Assembly (NCBI RefSeq): GCF_001544835.2
Contig: NZ_FCNX02000018.1
Span: forward strand, 62,001 to 126,000
Origin: Caballeronia fortuita
GTDB lineage: Bacteria > Pseudomonadota > Gammaproteobacteria > Burkholderiales > Burkholderiaceae
DNA: 64,000 nt
Reading direction: 5' to 3'
Part shown: positions 42,252 to 51,633 of the stretch, piece by piece
Layout: each line of letters starts with the position of its first letter
Numbering within the stretch: position 1 is the stretch's first letter
Translations under genes and position numbers: made by a program
The notes under the pieces: generated by a model
What the model was told of the DNA's origin: nothing
Seen by the model: the letters and a program-made list of their open reading frames with translations, nothing else
The model's database searches: none

Positions 42252-43631
42252 TCAATCCAGCAAGCCGCGCAATGCGGCGCGATAACGCGCGAGCGCTTCG
42301 TCTTCCTCTGCGTGACGGCGCGCATCGATGACCTTGCGGCCGGAGACGAAGACATCGCGGATCGGCGTTTCACCATGCTCGCAGAACACGGCGCTCGACA
42401 GCCACGCGTCGCTCGCATGTCCGCCGATGCCCGGGTTCGCATCGTCGAACACGAGCCAGTCCGCGCGCGAGCCGGGCGCGAGCACGCCCACCGGCCGGCC
42501 TGTCGCGTGCGCGCCGCCTTCGAGCGCGGCATCGAAAAGACGATCGGCGGGACGGCTCTGCGTCGGCGACGCCAGCACGTTGCGTTGCTGACGGCACAGG
42601 CGCTGGCCGTATTCGAGCAGACGCAGTTCCGAGCGCCAGTCGACGCCGACATGACTATCCGATCCCACGCCGATCCGCCCGCCCGCATCGAGATAATCGC
42701 GCGACGGAAACACGCCGTCGCCGAGATTCGCTTCGGTCGTGAGACACAGGCCCGCGATCGCGCCGCTCGACGCGAGACGCGCGCATTCGCTCGCATCGAC
42801 GTGCGTCGCATGAACGAGGCACCAGCGCTCGTCGACATTGAAGCGTTCGAGCAGCCATTGAACCGGACGATGCCCCGTCGCCGCGACGCACGCGTCCACT
42901 TCGGCCATCTGCTCCGCGATGTGGATGTGCACCGGCGCGCGCTCGAAGCGCGCATCGAGTCCTTCGATGAGCGCCGCGATCGATTCGCCCGACACCGCGC
43001 GCAACGAATGCGGCGCGACGCCGTAACGCCGCGCGCCGTTTTCGGGCCGCGCGCGCGCGAGCGAATCGATGAGTTCGAGCAGCGTATCGGGCGTATTCAG
43101 AAAGCGCCGCTGATCGTCGCGCGGCGCGCTCTTCGCAAAGCCGCTGTATTCGTAGAGCACCGGCAGCATCGTCATGCCGATGCCCGCGCGCTCCGCTGCA
43201 TCGACGGCACGCTCGGCCAGTTCCGCGCGATTCGCATAGGGCGCGCCGTTCGCTGCGTGATGCACGTAATGGAACTCGCATACCGACGTATAGCCCGCCT
43301 TCAGCATTTCGATGTAGAGCCAGTGCGCGATGTCCGCGAGCGATTCCGGCCCGATGCGCGCGGCGAAGCGATACATGAGATCGCGCCAGCTCCAGAACGT
43401 ATCGGCGACGCTCGCGCGATATTCGGTGAGTCCGGCCATCGCGCGCTGGAACGCGTGCGAGTGCAGGTTCGGCATGCCGGGCACGACCGGCCCCTTCGCC
43501 CGTTCGACGCCCGCGGGCGCCGCGCTGTCCGGTTCGACGCGCACGAGCGCGCCCGCGTCGCCCCATTCGAGCAGCACGTTGCGCCGCCAGCCATCGGCGA
43601 GGCGCGCGTGCTCCGCAAAAAATGCGTTCAT
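42252..43631 (-). CDS. hutF: Formimidoylglutamate deiminase
   Basis: 459 residues, amidohydrolase superfamily. The first metal motif is MPNLHSHAFQRAMAG, with later GVAPHSLRAV, VHIHIAEQM and the Asp in GVGSDSHVGVDW. It converts N-formimidoylglutamate to N-formylglutamate and ammonia, then HutG acts. Presence of HutF with HutG shows the Pseudomonas-type five-step pathway, not HutE-type release of formamide. Confidence 0.95.
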   Translation of the reverse strand: MNAFFAEHARLADGWRRNVLLEWGDAGALVRVEPDSAAPAGVERAKGPVVPGMPNLHSHAFQRAMAGLTEYRASVADTFWSWRDLMYRFAARIGPESLADIAHWLYIEMLKAGYTSVCEFHYVHHAANGAPYANRAELAERAVDAAERAGIGMTMLPVLYEYSGFAKSAPRDDQRRFLNTPDTLLELIDSLARARPENGARRYGVAPHSLRAVSGESIAALIEGLDARFERAPVHIHIAEQMAEVDACVAATGHRPVQWLLERFNVDERWCLVHATHVDASECARLASSGAIAGLCLTTEANLGDGVFPSRDYLDAGGRIGVGSDSHVGVDWRSELRLLEYGQRLCRQQRNVLASPTQSRPADRLFDAALEGGAHATGRPVGVLAPGSRADWLVFDDANPGIGGHASDAWLSSAVFCEHGETPIRDVFVSGRKVIDARRHAEEDEALARYRAALRGLLD

Positions 43632-43646
43632 CTTGCGTCTCCCTGG

Positions 43647-44216
43647 CTACAGCATGTCGATGCCGATATGCAGCCACGATGCGCCGTCTTCCGCGACGCA
43701 TTCCATCTCCGTTGCGCGATCGACGCGAAACGTGTCGCCTGCTTCGAGCGTATGACGCGTGCCGGCCGCTAGTTTGATATCGATGCAGCCGTGCGCGCAG
43801 AACAGGAAACTCACGTCATGCTCAAGCTCGAGCGAGCATGAAGCGCGCCCGATGTTCACCGTGGCGCGCGCGCGATCGCGGCGCACCATCACGTTGAAAT
43901 CGCGCGTCGGGCCACGATGGAGCGTCGCGTGTATCGATGTTTCACCGGCGAAGCGCGCCATTGCGAGCGGCGCGTCGAGCGCATGCACGCGGCCGTGCGC
44001 TTCCGTCAGACGCATGCCCGCGCCGTCGAGCAGCACGAGCACGCGGTCGACGCCCGCGAAGGTCGAGAACGCGCCATCGGATGCGACATCGGCAAGCGAC
44101 AAGCGCCACGCGAACGCATCGAACGATGCGCCCGCCGGCCCCGATGCGATCTCGCGGGTAATGCCACCGCCATTCTTCCACGGCACGCTCGCAAGCGAAT
44201 CGGCACGAATGATCAT
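43647..44216 (-). CDS. hutD: HutD family protein
   Basis: 189 residues, HutD/Ves cupin family. Marks are VPWKNGGGITREIA at the N-terminus and LGAG-like turns in the beta barrel (RVLVLLDGAGMRL, ATVNIGRASCSLEL). In Pseudomonas HutD limits hut expression, possibly by binding formyl-glutamate; its chemistry is unresolved. It lies 5 bases after hutC and 15 bases before hutF. Confidence 0.92.
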   Translation of the reverse strand: MIIRADSLASVPWKNGGGITREIASGPAGASFDAFAWRLSLADVASDGAFSTFAGVDRVLVLLDGAGMRLTEAHGRVHALDAPLAMARFAGETSIHATLHRGPTRDFNVMVRRDRARATVNIGRASCSLELEHDVSFLFCAHGCIDIKLAAGTRHTLEAGDTFRVDRATEMECVAEDGASWLHIGIDML

Positions 44217-44221
44217 GATGC

Positions 44222-44917
44222 TCAGAAGTGTCCGGTGAACTGATAGCGATCGCCCGGATGCCAGAGATTGGCCACCGATGCGACCGCTTCACGCGACCAT
44301 GTGCGCCGATGCAGCAACAGACACGGCTCGTGCTCCGTCATCGCGAGCGCAAGCCGGATTTCCGCCGATGGCACCGACGCCTCGATCCGGTATTCGACGC
44401 GCTGCAACGGCGCGGCTGTCATCAAGTATTGATTCGGCGTGATCGTCGTAAAATCCTGGCGCGCGTATTCGGGCGCGAGCGCGGGATTCACGTAACGCTC
44501 TTCCATCTGCACGGGCTCGTCGTTCTCGAAGTGGAGCACGCGCGAATGAAACACCGGGCTGCCGAGCGCGAGATGCATTTCGGCGGCGAGCGATTCATCG
44601 ACGATCGAAGCGCCCAGATGCAGCACATGCGCGCGATAAGCATGACCGCGCGCGACGATCTCATCGGAAATGCTGCGAATCTCGACGAGCGTCGACGCGT
44701 ACTTCGGCTGCGCGACGAACGTGCCCGCGCCCTGCACGCGCGTCAGCACCTGTTCCGCGGTCAGTTCGCGCAGCGCGCGGTTCACGGTCATGCGCGCGAC
44801 CTTGAACTCGCGCGCGAGCTCGTTCTCGGAAGGCACCTGATCGCCCTCCTTCCACTCGCCGACGTGAATGCGCTGGAGAATGTAATCCTTGATCTCCTGA
44901 TACGCGGGCGTGCTCAT
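44222..44917 (-). CDS. hutC: Histidine utilisation repressor HutC
   Basis: 231 residues. GntR winged helix in residues 1-75 (VPSENELAREFKVARMTVNR) and a UTRA ligand domain (about 90-225). HutC represses hut genes until urocanate binds. Its ATG overlaps the hutH stop as ATGA. The likely operator copies are upstream of hutH. Confidence 0.94.
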   Translation of the reverse strand: MSTPAYQEIKDYILQRIHVGEWKEGDQVPSENELAREFKVARMTVNRALRELTAEQVLTRVQGAGTFVAQPKYASTLVEIRSISDEIVARGHAYRAHVLHLGASIVDESLAAEMHLALGSPVFHSRVLHFENDEPVQMEERYVNPALAPEYARQDFTTITPNQYLMTAAPLQRVEYRIEASVPSAEIRLALAMTEHEPCLLLHRRTWSREAVASVANLWHPGDRYQFTGHF

Positions 44918-46443
44918 TCGGCCTGTTCCGATGCGAAGGAGAACGGGCTGTGCCGCGCGATCGCGCCGTCCTGCACGAGCGTCGCGATGGCGGCGATATC
45001 GGGCGCGAAGTAGTGATCCAGGTCGTAATGCGGGACGTGCGCGCGCAGCGTCTTCATCACGTCGAGAAGCGGCGCACTAGTCTGATGCGGTGCGCGCAGA
45101 TCGACGCCTTGGGCCGCCGCGAGCAGTTCGATCGCAAGAATGTTCGCCGTATTGCTCGCGATATCGCCGAGCTTGCGCGCGGCGAACGTCGCCATCGACA
45201 CATGATCTTCCTGATTCGCCGATGTAGGCAGCGAATCGACCGACGCCGGATGCGCGAGCGTCTTGTTCTCCGACGCCAGCGCGGCCGCCGTAACGTGCGC
45301 GATCATGAAGCCGGAGTTCACGCCGCCGTCGCGCACGAGGAACGGCGGCAGGCCCGAGAGCGTCGCGTCGATCAGGAGCGCGATGCGGCGTTCCGCGAGC
45401 GCGCCGATTTCGGCGGCGGCGAGCGCGAGATTGTCGGCGGCGAATGCAACCGGCTCCGCGTGGAAGTTGCCGCCCGAGAGCACTTCGCCGGTGTCGGGGA
45501 AGATCAGCGGATTGTCCGACACGGCGTTCGATTCGATCAACAGCACGTCCGCCGCGTGACGCATCTGGTCGAGGCACGCACCCATCACCTGCGGCTGGCA
45601 GCGCAGGCTGTACGGGTCCTGCACCTTCTCGCAGTCCGCGTGCGACAGGTTGATGCCCGAGCCCTTCAGCAACGTGCGATACGCCGACGCTGCTTCGATC
45701 TGCCCGCGATGGCCGCGCAGCTCATGAATGCGCGCATCGAACGGAACGACGGAGCCGGCGGCCGCATCGACGGACAGCGCGCCCGCGACGAGCCCGGTGC
45801 GGAACAGGTCCTCGATCGCGAAGAGGTTGTAGAGCGCGAGCGCCGCCGACGCCTGCGTGCCGTTGAGCAGCGCGAGACCTTCCTTCGCCTGCAGCGTGAG
45901 CGGCTTGAGGCCCGCGATCTGGAGGCCGTCGAGCGCACTCGCGCGTTCGCCGCGAATCGTCACTTCGCCGATGCCGAGCAGCACCGTCGACATATGCGCG
46001 AGCGGCGCGAGATCGCCCGATGCGCCGACCGAACCCTTGACCGGAATGATCGGTAGAACGTCGGCATTGAAGAGCGTGATAAGCGCGTCGATGACTTCGC
46101 GGCGGATGCCCGAATGACCGCGCCCGAGACTCGACAGCTTGAGCGCCATCAGAAGGCGCACGACCGGACGCGACATCGGCTCGCCGACACCGACCGCGTG
46201 CGACAGGACCAGATTTTTCTGCAGCAGTTCCAGTTGATCGGCGGGAATGTGCGTGTTGGCGAGCCGCCCGAACCCTGTGTTGATGCCGTATGCCGGATCG
46301 CCCTTCGCGGCGATCGCGGCCACGGCGCGCGCGCTGGCGTCGATGGCGTCGAAGCTGGCCGGATCGAGTTGCAGCGGGTCCGAGCCTCGCGCGATGCGGC
46401 GCAGTTGCGGCAGAGTCAGCTTTCCGGGCGTGAGCGTAATCAT
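44914..46443 (-). CDS. hutH: Histidine ammonia-lyase
   Basis: 509 residues. The Ala141-Ser142-Gly143 triad in GSVGASGDLAPLAHMS cyclises to the MIO cofactor. NTGFGRLA and the C-terminal SANQEDHVSM carry further active-site residues. It converts histidine to urocanate, the first step. Urocanase (HutU), the next enzyme, is not encoded in this window. First gene of the hut operon. Confidence 0.96.
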   Translation of the reverse strand: MITLTPGKLTLPQLRRIARGSDPLQLDPASFDAIDASARAVAAIAAKGDPAYGINTGFGRLANTHIPADQLELLQKNLVLSHAVGVGEPMSRPVVRLLMALKLSSLGRGHSGIRREVIDALITLFNADVLPIIPVKGSVGASGDLAPLAHMSTVLLGIGEVTIRGERASALDGLQIAGLKPLTLQAKEGLALLNGTQASAALALYNLFAIEDLFRTGLVAGALSVDAAAGSVVPFDARIHELRGHRGQIEAASAYRTLLKGSGINLSHADCEKVQDPYSLRCQPQVMGACLDQMRHAADVLLIESNAVSDNPLIFPDTGEVLSGGNFHAEPVAFAADNLALAAAEIGALAERRIALLIDATLSGLPPFLVRDGGVNSGFMIAHVTAAALASENKTLAHPASVDSLPTSANQEDHVSMATFAARKLGDIASNTANILAIELLAAAQGVDLRAPHQTSAPLLDVMKTLRAHVPHYDLDHYFAPDIAAIATLVQDGAIARHSPFSFASEQAE

Positions 46444-46452
46444 GGATCGTCC

Positions 46453-46561
46453 TGTCTATACAAGTTAGACTCAAGTCTAAACGGGCAGACTGGACGAAAC
46501 AAGAGGTTATCCGGGATTACACTAGGTCGATCCCGGAAACATCACGCTTCTTGTCTATACA
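46453..46561. promoter_or_regulatory. hutH control region with HutC-like sites and two further dyads
   Basis: TGTCTATACA occurs twice, at 46453-46462 and 46552-46561; the first sits in CCTGTCTATACAAG, a near palindrome of the GntR/HutC type. Between them are a perfect dyad TTAGACT-ca-AGTCTAA (46465-46480) and a hairpin CCGGGAT / ATCCCGG (46511-46517, 46530-46536). All lie in the 122 bases upstream of hutH. Confidence 0.6.
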
Positions 46562-46565
46562 GATG

Positions 46566-47045
46566 TCACTGGTACAGCACCTTCTCCATGACGAACTGGA
46601 CGAAGCGCTGTTCCCGCACGACGACCGCGCGCGCGAGCAGCATCGTGAAGCCGCAATACTCGAAGAACGGGCGGCCGGTGACGCTCGAATACGTGTGCAG
46701 CGTGGTCAGTCCCGCGGTCTCGGCTTCGGCTTCGATGCGCGCGAGGAGCGAAGTCGCCACGCTTTTGCGCTGATGGATCGGGTCGACGAACATCATGTCG
46801 ATGAGGCCGTTCTTTTCGAGATCGGCGAAGCCCGCGAGCTTGCCGTCGACGAGACCGACAAAGGTCGGACGGCTCATGCGGGCGAGTTCCCATTCGTCGC
46901 GATCGGCTTGCGCCCAGGCTTCGATCTGCGCTTCGGTGTAATCGGCCGAAGCCGTTTCGCGAACGGCGCGTTGGAACAGATCGATCACACCGTCGAGATC
47001 GCTCGCACGATACGGTCTGACTTCGATGAGCGGCAGCCCTGGCAT
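46566..47045 (-). CDS. GNAT family N-acetyltransferase
   Basis: 159 residues. Typical GNAT core: IEVRPYRASDLDGVIDLFQR, FVGLVDGKLAGFADL, then DMMFVDPIHQRKSVATSLLA, where QRKSVA is the acetyl-CoA loop (Q-x-x-x-x-A, with Lys-Ser in place of the usual Gly). The end FFEYCGFTMLLARAVVV matches the YafP/ElaA-like group. Substrate unknown. ATG 47045 preferred over upstream in-frame starts because of an AAGG site. It follows a terminator and precedes the hut control region. Confidence 0.88.
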   Translation of the reverse strand: MPGLPLIEVRPYRASDLDGVIDLFQRAVRETASADYTEAQIEAWAQADRDEWELARMSRPTFVGLVDGKLAGFADLEKNGLIDMMFVDPIHQRKSVATSLLARIEAEAETAGLTTLHTYSSVTGRPFFEYCGFTMLLARAVVVREQRFVQFVMEKVLYQ

Positions 47046-47062
47046 TTCATCACCTTCGTTAC

Positions 47063-47092
47063 TAAAAAGAAAAAAACGCTGCCGAGGCAGCG
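47063..47092 (-). terminator. Intrinsic terminator downstream of crcB
   Basis: Stem CGCTGCC (47077-47083) / GGCAGCG (47086-47092), followed on the minus strand by a long T-rich run (plus-strand A-run 47063-47076). It is placed to end the crcB transcript before the GNAT gene. Confidence 0.82.
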
Positions 47093-47208
47093 AGGGTTCG
47101 GCGTTATACACGCGGCAAAAATTTGTACGGGAAATGTGTAGGAATCGGCGTACGCAAACGTTCAAATCGCGGAGAGAGGAAGGTAGCGGCGCGGCGTCGG
47201 GAAGTCCT

Positions 47209-47586
47209 TCAGGAAGCTACGGCCACGGTCGCGATGCCGAGCGCGGTCATCAGCAGCGACGCCGCGACGTGAATCGCGATCTCGCCGATCGCCCAGCCGA
47301 GCCGTCCTTGCTGGAGATGCGCGACCACCTCGGCGGAGAACGTCGAAAACGTGGAAAGCCCGCCCATCAATCCGGTGATGATGAACAGCCGCCACTCCAC
47401 CGGGATGTCGGGAAAGCGCGCGAAAAACGCGACTGCGACGCCGATGATGTAACCCGCGATGACGTTCGATGCAAACGTGCCCAGCGGCAAATTCGGAAAA
47501 ATCGCATTCAGACGCAGGCCGAGAACCCATCTGAGCAGCGACCCCAACCCGCCGCCGAGCCCCACCGCGATGATCGACAAATACAT
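47209..47586 (-). CDS. crcB: Fluoride efflux channel CrcB/Fluc
   Basis: 125 residues, four membrane helices. Motifs GGGLGSLLRWVLGL near the N-terminus, NVIAGYIIGVAVAF with the pore Asn, and GLMGGLSTFSTFSAE with the Phe box and break helix. It forms dual-topology dimers that leak fluoride out of the cell. Only 33 bases from the gene before it, so probably at the end of the peptide operon. No fluoride riboswitch is seen. Confidence 0.95.
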   Translation of the reverse strand: MYLSIIAVGLGGGLGSLLRWVLGLRLNAIFPNLPLGTFASNVIAGYIIGVAVAFFARFPDIPVEWRLFIITGLMGGLSTFSTFSAEVVAHLQQGRLGWAIGEIAIHVAASLLMTALGIATVAVAS

Positions 47587-47619
47587 GAAGTGTGTGTTAC
47601 CGGTTTTAAGTTAACTGCG

Positions 47620-47838
47620 TTATGCCTCGCCGGCGAGCCGGTCGATCAGCGCGCCACGGCTCGTCTCGACGATCCAGCCGCCCTTGTGCCGCAGATGCGC
47701 CGCCCACGTGCCGTCGCGCCGCTGTTCCCAGCACCCGGCTTCGCGCCCGTCGATGAAAAGCGAGCCGCGCACGACGAGCTGCGGATCGGCGGGGTCGAGC
47801 ACTTCGTCATCGTTATGTTCGAGCTTCACGGTATGCAT
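47620..47838 (-). CDS. Small hypothetical protein (72 aa)
   Basis: No family recognised. It reads VKLEHNDDEVLDPADPQLVV, then LFIDGREAGCWEQRRDGTWA and KGGWIVETSRGALIDRL, suggesting a small all-beta domain. ATG 47838 is used; an in-frame GTG at 47859 would add seven residues. It lies between the M55 peptidase and crcB on the same strand, with 93 and 33 base gaps. Confidence 0.6.
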   Translation of the reverse strand: MHTVKLEHNDDEVLDPADPQLVVRGSLFIDGREAGCWEQRRDGTWAAHLRHKGGWIVETSRGALIDRLAGEA

Positions 47839-47931
47839 GAGCGTCGTCTGCAAAAACACGTCAAGACCGGAAGGAAGCGGCCTCGCGAAAGACCTTATTC
47901 TAACGATACTCGAAGCGCGCGGTTCAATCCC

Positions 47932-48765
47932 TCACCGTAACATGAAGGACATTGCCGAAAGGCAATTGAGTGTCCGCACGACATGTTCGACCGAAGGCGC
48001 ATCGAAAGCGAGCGTCACGGCATCGATGCGTTCGAGCGTCGGCCATTGGCAGAAGAGATCGGCGAATGCGCTCGTCTGCGCGCGCAGTTCGCATCGATGT
48101 TCATCGTGCGCCGCACGCTTCGCATGTTTCGCCGACGGCGCCGCTTCGATCGCCTCTATTGTTTCGCGCGCGGCGAGCCGGATCGCGTCGCATGCGGCGG
48201 CGGGCGTTTCGGTGATGCCGCTCGAATAACCGTGCGCGGTCTTCACGCACAAGAAACGCGCGCCGGGAAACGCGGGCAGCGTTTGCGCGCCGAACACGTC
48301 ATCGCCAGTCAGGAGCGCGACGCGTGCGCCGTGCTCTTCGGCAAGCCTGCCATAAAGCCCCGCTTCGCCGACTTCTTCGCCGTCGAGCATGACGCGCGCA
48401 AACGCGGCGCTGTTGATCGTGTGCGCGAGGATGCCGCGGCTTTGCGCACGCGCGTGATAGCCGATCATGAACACGACCTGCGGCGACGCCTCCAGTCCCG
48501 CCATCATGCCGAACGTGCGCGGCTTGCCGAGAACGAGCCGCACACGCGGATCGAACAGATCGGGCAGCAGATTGCGAAAGCCGCCATGCGAATCGTTGAT
48601 CCACACTTGCGTCGCGCCGCCGTCGAACGCGCCTTGCGCAGCCGCGTTCGCCTCGTGGGTCATCCAGCGGCGCGCGTGCTCGTATTCGGCATTGCCGGCG
48701 CGCGTCTGCTCGGGATGAAACACGCCCGCAATGCCTTCGATATCGGTCGAAATCAGCACTTTCAT
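47932..48765 (-). CDS. M55 family D-aminopeptidase (DppA-like)
   Basis: 277 residues, M55 zinc peptidase. The N-terminal MKVLISTDIEGIAGV carries the metal residues Asp8 and Glu10, with further ligands in WINDSHGGFRN and FMIGYHARAQ. DppA from Bacillus frees D-Ala from D-amino-acid peptides. ATG overlaps the stop of the P1 peptidase gene (ATGA). With the Gsi transporter it suggests growth on D-residue peptides such as peptidoglycan fragments. Confidence 0.93.
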   Translation of the reverse strand: MKVLISTDIEGIAGVFHPEQTRAGNAEYEHARRWMTHEANAAAQGAFDGGATQVWINDSHGGFRNLLPDLFDPRVRLVLGKPRTFGMMAGLEASPQVVFMIGYHARAQSRGILAHTINSAAFARVMLDGEEVGEAGLYGRLAEEHGARVALLTGDDVFGAQTLPAFPGARFLCVKTAHGYSSGITETPAAACDAIRLAARETIEAIEAAPSAKHAKRAAHDEHRCELRAQTSAFADLFCQWPTLERIDAVTLAFDAPSVEHVVRTLNCLSAMSFMLR

Positions 48766-49772
48766 GGTGTTGTGCGCAATGCGTCCTTGAGCGAGACGCG
48801 CCGATGACCATCGCGGCCCGCGACCGTCTCCGCGCTGAAGAGCGCATCGAGTATCGCCTGTTCGACGCTGTCGGCGGCGGCCTGAAAAAGAGGATCGAGC
48901 CGCGCGTCGGCGATCAGCGGCGGCATCGTGATGAAGTCCGCGTCGTGCGGCAACGTGTACGCCGTCGAGAACGCCAGCGCGATATCGCCGCTTCCATGAC
49001 CGTAGACCGATCCGGTGCGCGCGAGACCGGCGGCGGCGCGCATCGCGAGTCGGCGCAACTGACGCGCGTCGAGCGGCGCATCGGTTGCGATCAGCATGAT
49101 GATCGAACCTTGCTCGGGCTTTTCATCGACGCTCGTTTGCAGTGTGCGCCCGAGCGCGTCTCCCGCGACGATCAACTGCTGCAACTTGCCGAAGTTCGCC
49201 AGCACGAGCACGCCCGTCGTAGAAGCGTTGCCGCCGATATGCACCACACGCGAGGCCGAACCGATGCCGCCTTTCAGCTCGAAGCACGACATGCCGCGCC
49301 CCGCGCCCACCGCGCCGCGCTCGAAATCGGCGCTGCACGCGTCGAGCGCGCTCGCGTAATGCGCTTCGTGAATCGCGAGTGCCTGCATGTCGTTGAGATA
49401 GCCGTCGTTGCATTCGAAGACGAGCGGATTCACGCTCGGGTCTTCCCGTCCGACACGCAGATTCGCGGCGATCGCCGCGCGAATCTGCGCATTCGCCACC
49501 GTGCCGACGCTAAAGGTATTGGTCAGCGCGACAGGCGTTTCGATGACGCCGAGTTCATCGACCTGAACGAGCCCGACGCTCTTGCCGAAGCCGTTGATGA
49601 CGCACGACGCGGCGGGCGTCTTGTTGCGATACATGTCGCCGTCGTGCGGACGAATCACGGTGACGCCGGTTTGCACCGCGCCCTGCGCGAGCGTGCAATG
49701 ACCGACCGTCACGCCCGCGACATCGGCGATGGTGCCGCGCGGCCCCGCGTCGAGCGAACCGATATGCGTCAT
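48762..49772 (-). CDS. P1 family aminopeptidase (DmpA/BapA type)
   Basis: 336 residues, self-cleaving Ntn-like hydrolase. The chain is expected to split between Gly222 and Ser223 in EQGSIIMLIATDAPL, Ser223 becoming the nucleophile. Other marks are VGHCTLAQG, NGFGKSVGL and FELKGGIGSASRVV. Family members release N-terminal D-amino acids or cut beta-peptides. ATG overlaps the gsiD stop; it is coupled to the transporter genes. Confidence 0.93.
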   Translation of the reverse strand: MTHIGSLDAGPRGTIADVAGVTVGHCTLAQGAVQTGVTVIRPHDGDMYRNKTPAASCVINGFGKSVGLVQVDELGVIETPVALTNTFSVGTVANAQIRAAIAANLRVGREDPSVNPLVFECNDGYLNDMQALAIHEAHYASALDACSADFERGAVGAGRGMSCFELKGGIGSASRVVHIGGNASTTGVLVLANFGKLQQLIVAGDALGRTLQTSVDEKPEQGSIIMLIATDAPLDARQLRRLAMRAAAGLARTGSVYGHGSGDIALAFSTAYTLPHDADFITMPPLIADARLDPLFQAAADSVEQAILDALFSAETVAGRDGHRRVSLKDALRTTP

Positions 49773-50659
49773 GGCCGGTCGAGCTTCGGATCGAGCGCGT
49801 CGCGCAGGCCGTCGCCGAGCAGATTGAACGCGAGCACCGTGAAGAAGATCGCGAGGCTCGGGAAGATCGCGACGTGCGGCGCCATCGCCATGTCGGCGCG
49901 CGCTTCGTTGAGCATCGCGCCCCACTCGGGCGTCGGCGGCTGCGCGCCGAGTCCGAGGAATGAAAGGCTCGCGGCCGTGATGATCGACGTGCCGATGCGC
50001 ATCGTGAAGTACACGACGACCGATGAAATCGTGCCGGGCAGAATGTGCCGCGCGAGTATCGTCCAGTCCGATGCGCCGATGCTCTTCGCCGCCTCGATGT
50101 ACGTGAGATGCTTGAGCGCGAGCGTGTTGCCGCGCACGAGGCGTGCGAACGCGGGAATGCTGAAGATCGCGACCGCGCACACGACGTTGACCATGCCGTT
50201 GCCGAGAATCGCAACGACGCCGATGGCGAGCAGAATGCCGGGAAACGCGAACAGCACGTCCGCGATGCGCATGACGATGCGGTCCCACCATCCTTCGTAA
50301 TAGCCCGCGAGCAAGCCGAAGAACGTGCCGATGACCGCGCCGAGCACGACCGAGAGCAATCCCGCCGTCAACGAAATACGGCTGCCGACGAGTATGCGGC
50401 TCAGAATGTCGCGGCCCAGCGAATCGACGCCGAACCAGTGCGCCGCCGATGGACCCGCGTTGAGCGCATCGTAATCGAAATAGTTCTCCGGATCGTAAGG
50501 CGCGATATACGGCGCGACGATCGCGATCACGATCAGCAGCAGCACGAACACGGCCGCGATCATCGCGATGTGCTGCCGCCTGAACTTGCGCCAGAACTCG
50601 GTCCACGGCGTGCGGATTTCTTGCGGCGCGGTCGACGCGCTTTGTACTGTCACGCTCAT
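49769..50659 (-). CDS. gsiD: Peptide ABC transporter permease GsiD
   Basis: 296 residues, DppC/OppC family. N-terminal OppC region (FWRKFRRQHIAMIAAVFVLL), five or six membrane helices and the EAA loop EAAKSIGASDWTILARHILP. Pairs with GsiC to form the inner-membrane channel for glutathione or oligopeptides. 7 bases after gsiC. Confidence 0.93.
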   Translation of the reverse strand: MSVTVQSASTAPQEIRTPWTEFWRKFRRQHIAMIAAVFVLLLIVIAIVAPYIAPYDPENYFDYDALNAGPSAAHWFGVDSLGRDILSRILVGSRISLTAGLLSVVLGAVIGTFFGLLAGYYEGWWDRIVMRIADVLFAFPGILLAIGVVAILGNGMVNVVCAVAIFSIPAFARLVRGNTLALKHLTYIEAAKSIGASDWTILARHILPGTISSVVVYFTMRIGTSIITAASLSFLGLGAQPPTPEWGAMLNEARADMAMAPHVAIFPSLAIFFTVLAFNLLGDGLRDALDPKLDRP

Positions 50660-50666
50660 CGCGCCC

Positions 50667-51587
50667 TCACTTGAAACGGATGGTCGGATTGATGATCGCG
50701 TACAGCACGTCCACGATCAGATTGATGACGATGAACTCCAGCGAGAACAGCAGCACTTCCGCCTGAATCACAGGATAGTCGCGCATCTCGACGGCATCGA
50801 CGAGCAGGCGGCCGAGCCCCGGCCAGTTGAACACCTTCTCGACGACGATCGAGCCGCCGAGCAGAAAGCCGAATTGCAGGCCCATCATCGTGACGACGGG
50901 GATCATCGCGTTGCGCAGGCAATGCTTCACGATGACCATCGGCTCATGCACGCCTTTGGCGCGCGCGGTGCGCACGAAGTCCTCGCCGAGCACTTCGACG
51001 AACGACGCGCGCGTGAAGCGCGCCATCACGGCGGCGACCGCCGCGCCCAGGGTGATCGACGGAAGCACGTAGCCCTTCCATGTGCCGTCATCGACGATGG
51101 GCAGCCAGCCGAGCTTCACCGAGAAAATTTCCATCAGCAACATGCCGAGCGCGAACGCCGGAAACGAAATGCCCGACACCGCGAGCGTCATCCCCAATCG
51201 ATCCGGCCAGCGATTGCGCCACACCGCAGACACGATGCCGATCGCCATGCCGAAGATCACGGCCCACACCATGCTCGCGAGCGTGAGCCATAGCGTCGGC
51301 ATGAAACGTTCGGCGATCTCCGTCGACACAGGCCGCTTGCTGCGTGTCGACGTGCCGAAGTCGAAATGCACGACCTTGCCGAAGAAATTCACGAGCTGTT
51401 GCGGCAGCGGCTTGTCGAGGCCGAGATCGGCGCGCACGAGCGCGACCGTGGCTTCGTCGGCTTCCGCGCCCGCCGCGAGACGCGCGGGATCGCCCGGCAG
51501 CATGTGCACGAAGAAGAACACCAGCACGGCGACGATGAAGAGCGTCGGCAAGAGACCGAGCAGGCGTTTGGCGATGAAGTTGAGCAT
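50667..51587 (-). CDS. gsiC: Peptide ABC transporter permease GsiC
   Basis: 306 residues, DppB/OppB family. It opens FIAKRLLGLLPTLFIVAVLV, then the EAA-type loop VRTARAKGVHEPMVIVKHCL and six membrane helices. Partner of GsiD. 46 bases after gsiB, leaving no room for another gene. Confidence 0.93.
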   Translation of the reverse strand: MLNFIAKRLLGLLPTLFIVAVLVFFFVHMLPGDPARLAAGAEADEATVALVRADLGLDKPLPQQLVNFFGKVVHFDFGTSTRSKRPVSTEIAERFMPTLWLTLASMVWAVIFGMAIGIVSAVWRNRWPDRLGMTLAVSGISFPAFALGMLLMEIFSVKLGWLPIVDDGTWKGYVLPSITLGAAVAAVMARFTRASFVEVLGEDFVRTARAKGVHEPMVIVKHCLRNAMIPVVTMMGLQFGFLLGGSIVVEKVFNWPGLGRLLVDAVEMRDYPVIQAEVLLFSLEFIVINLIVDVLYAIINPTIRFK

Positions 51588-51633
51588 CGTATTCGGTCGG
51601 ATGCGGCCGGGCGGCGAAGCCCGGCCAGTGCGA

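Noticed and set aside
47587..47640. Fluoride riboswitch upstream of crcB
   Set aside because: Only 33 bases separate crcB from the gene before it, and neither the conserved GGCGAUGG start nor the pseudoknot sequence is present.
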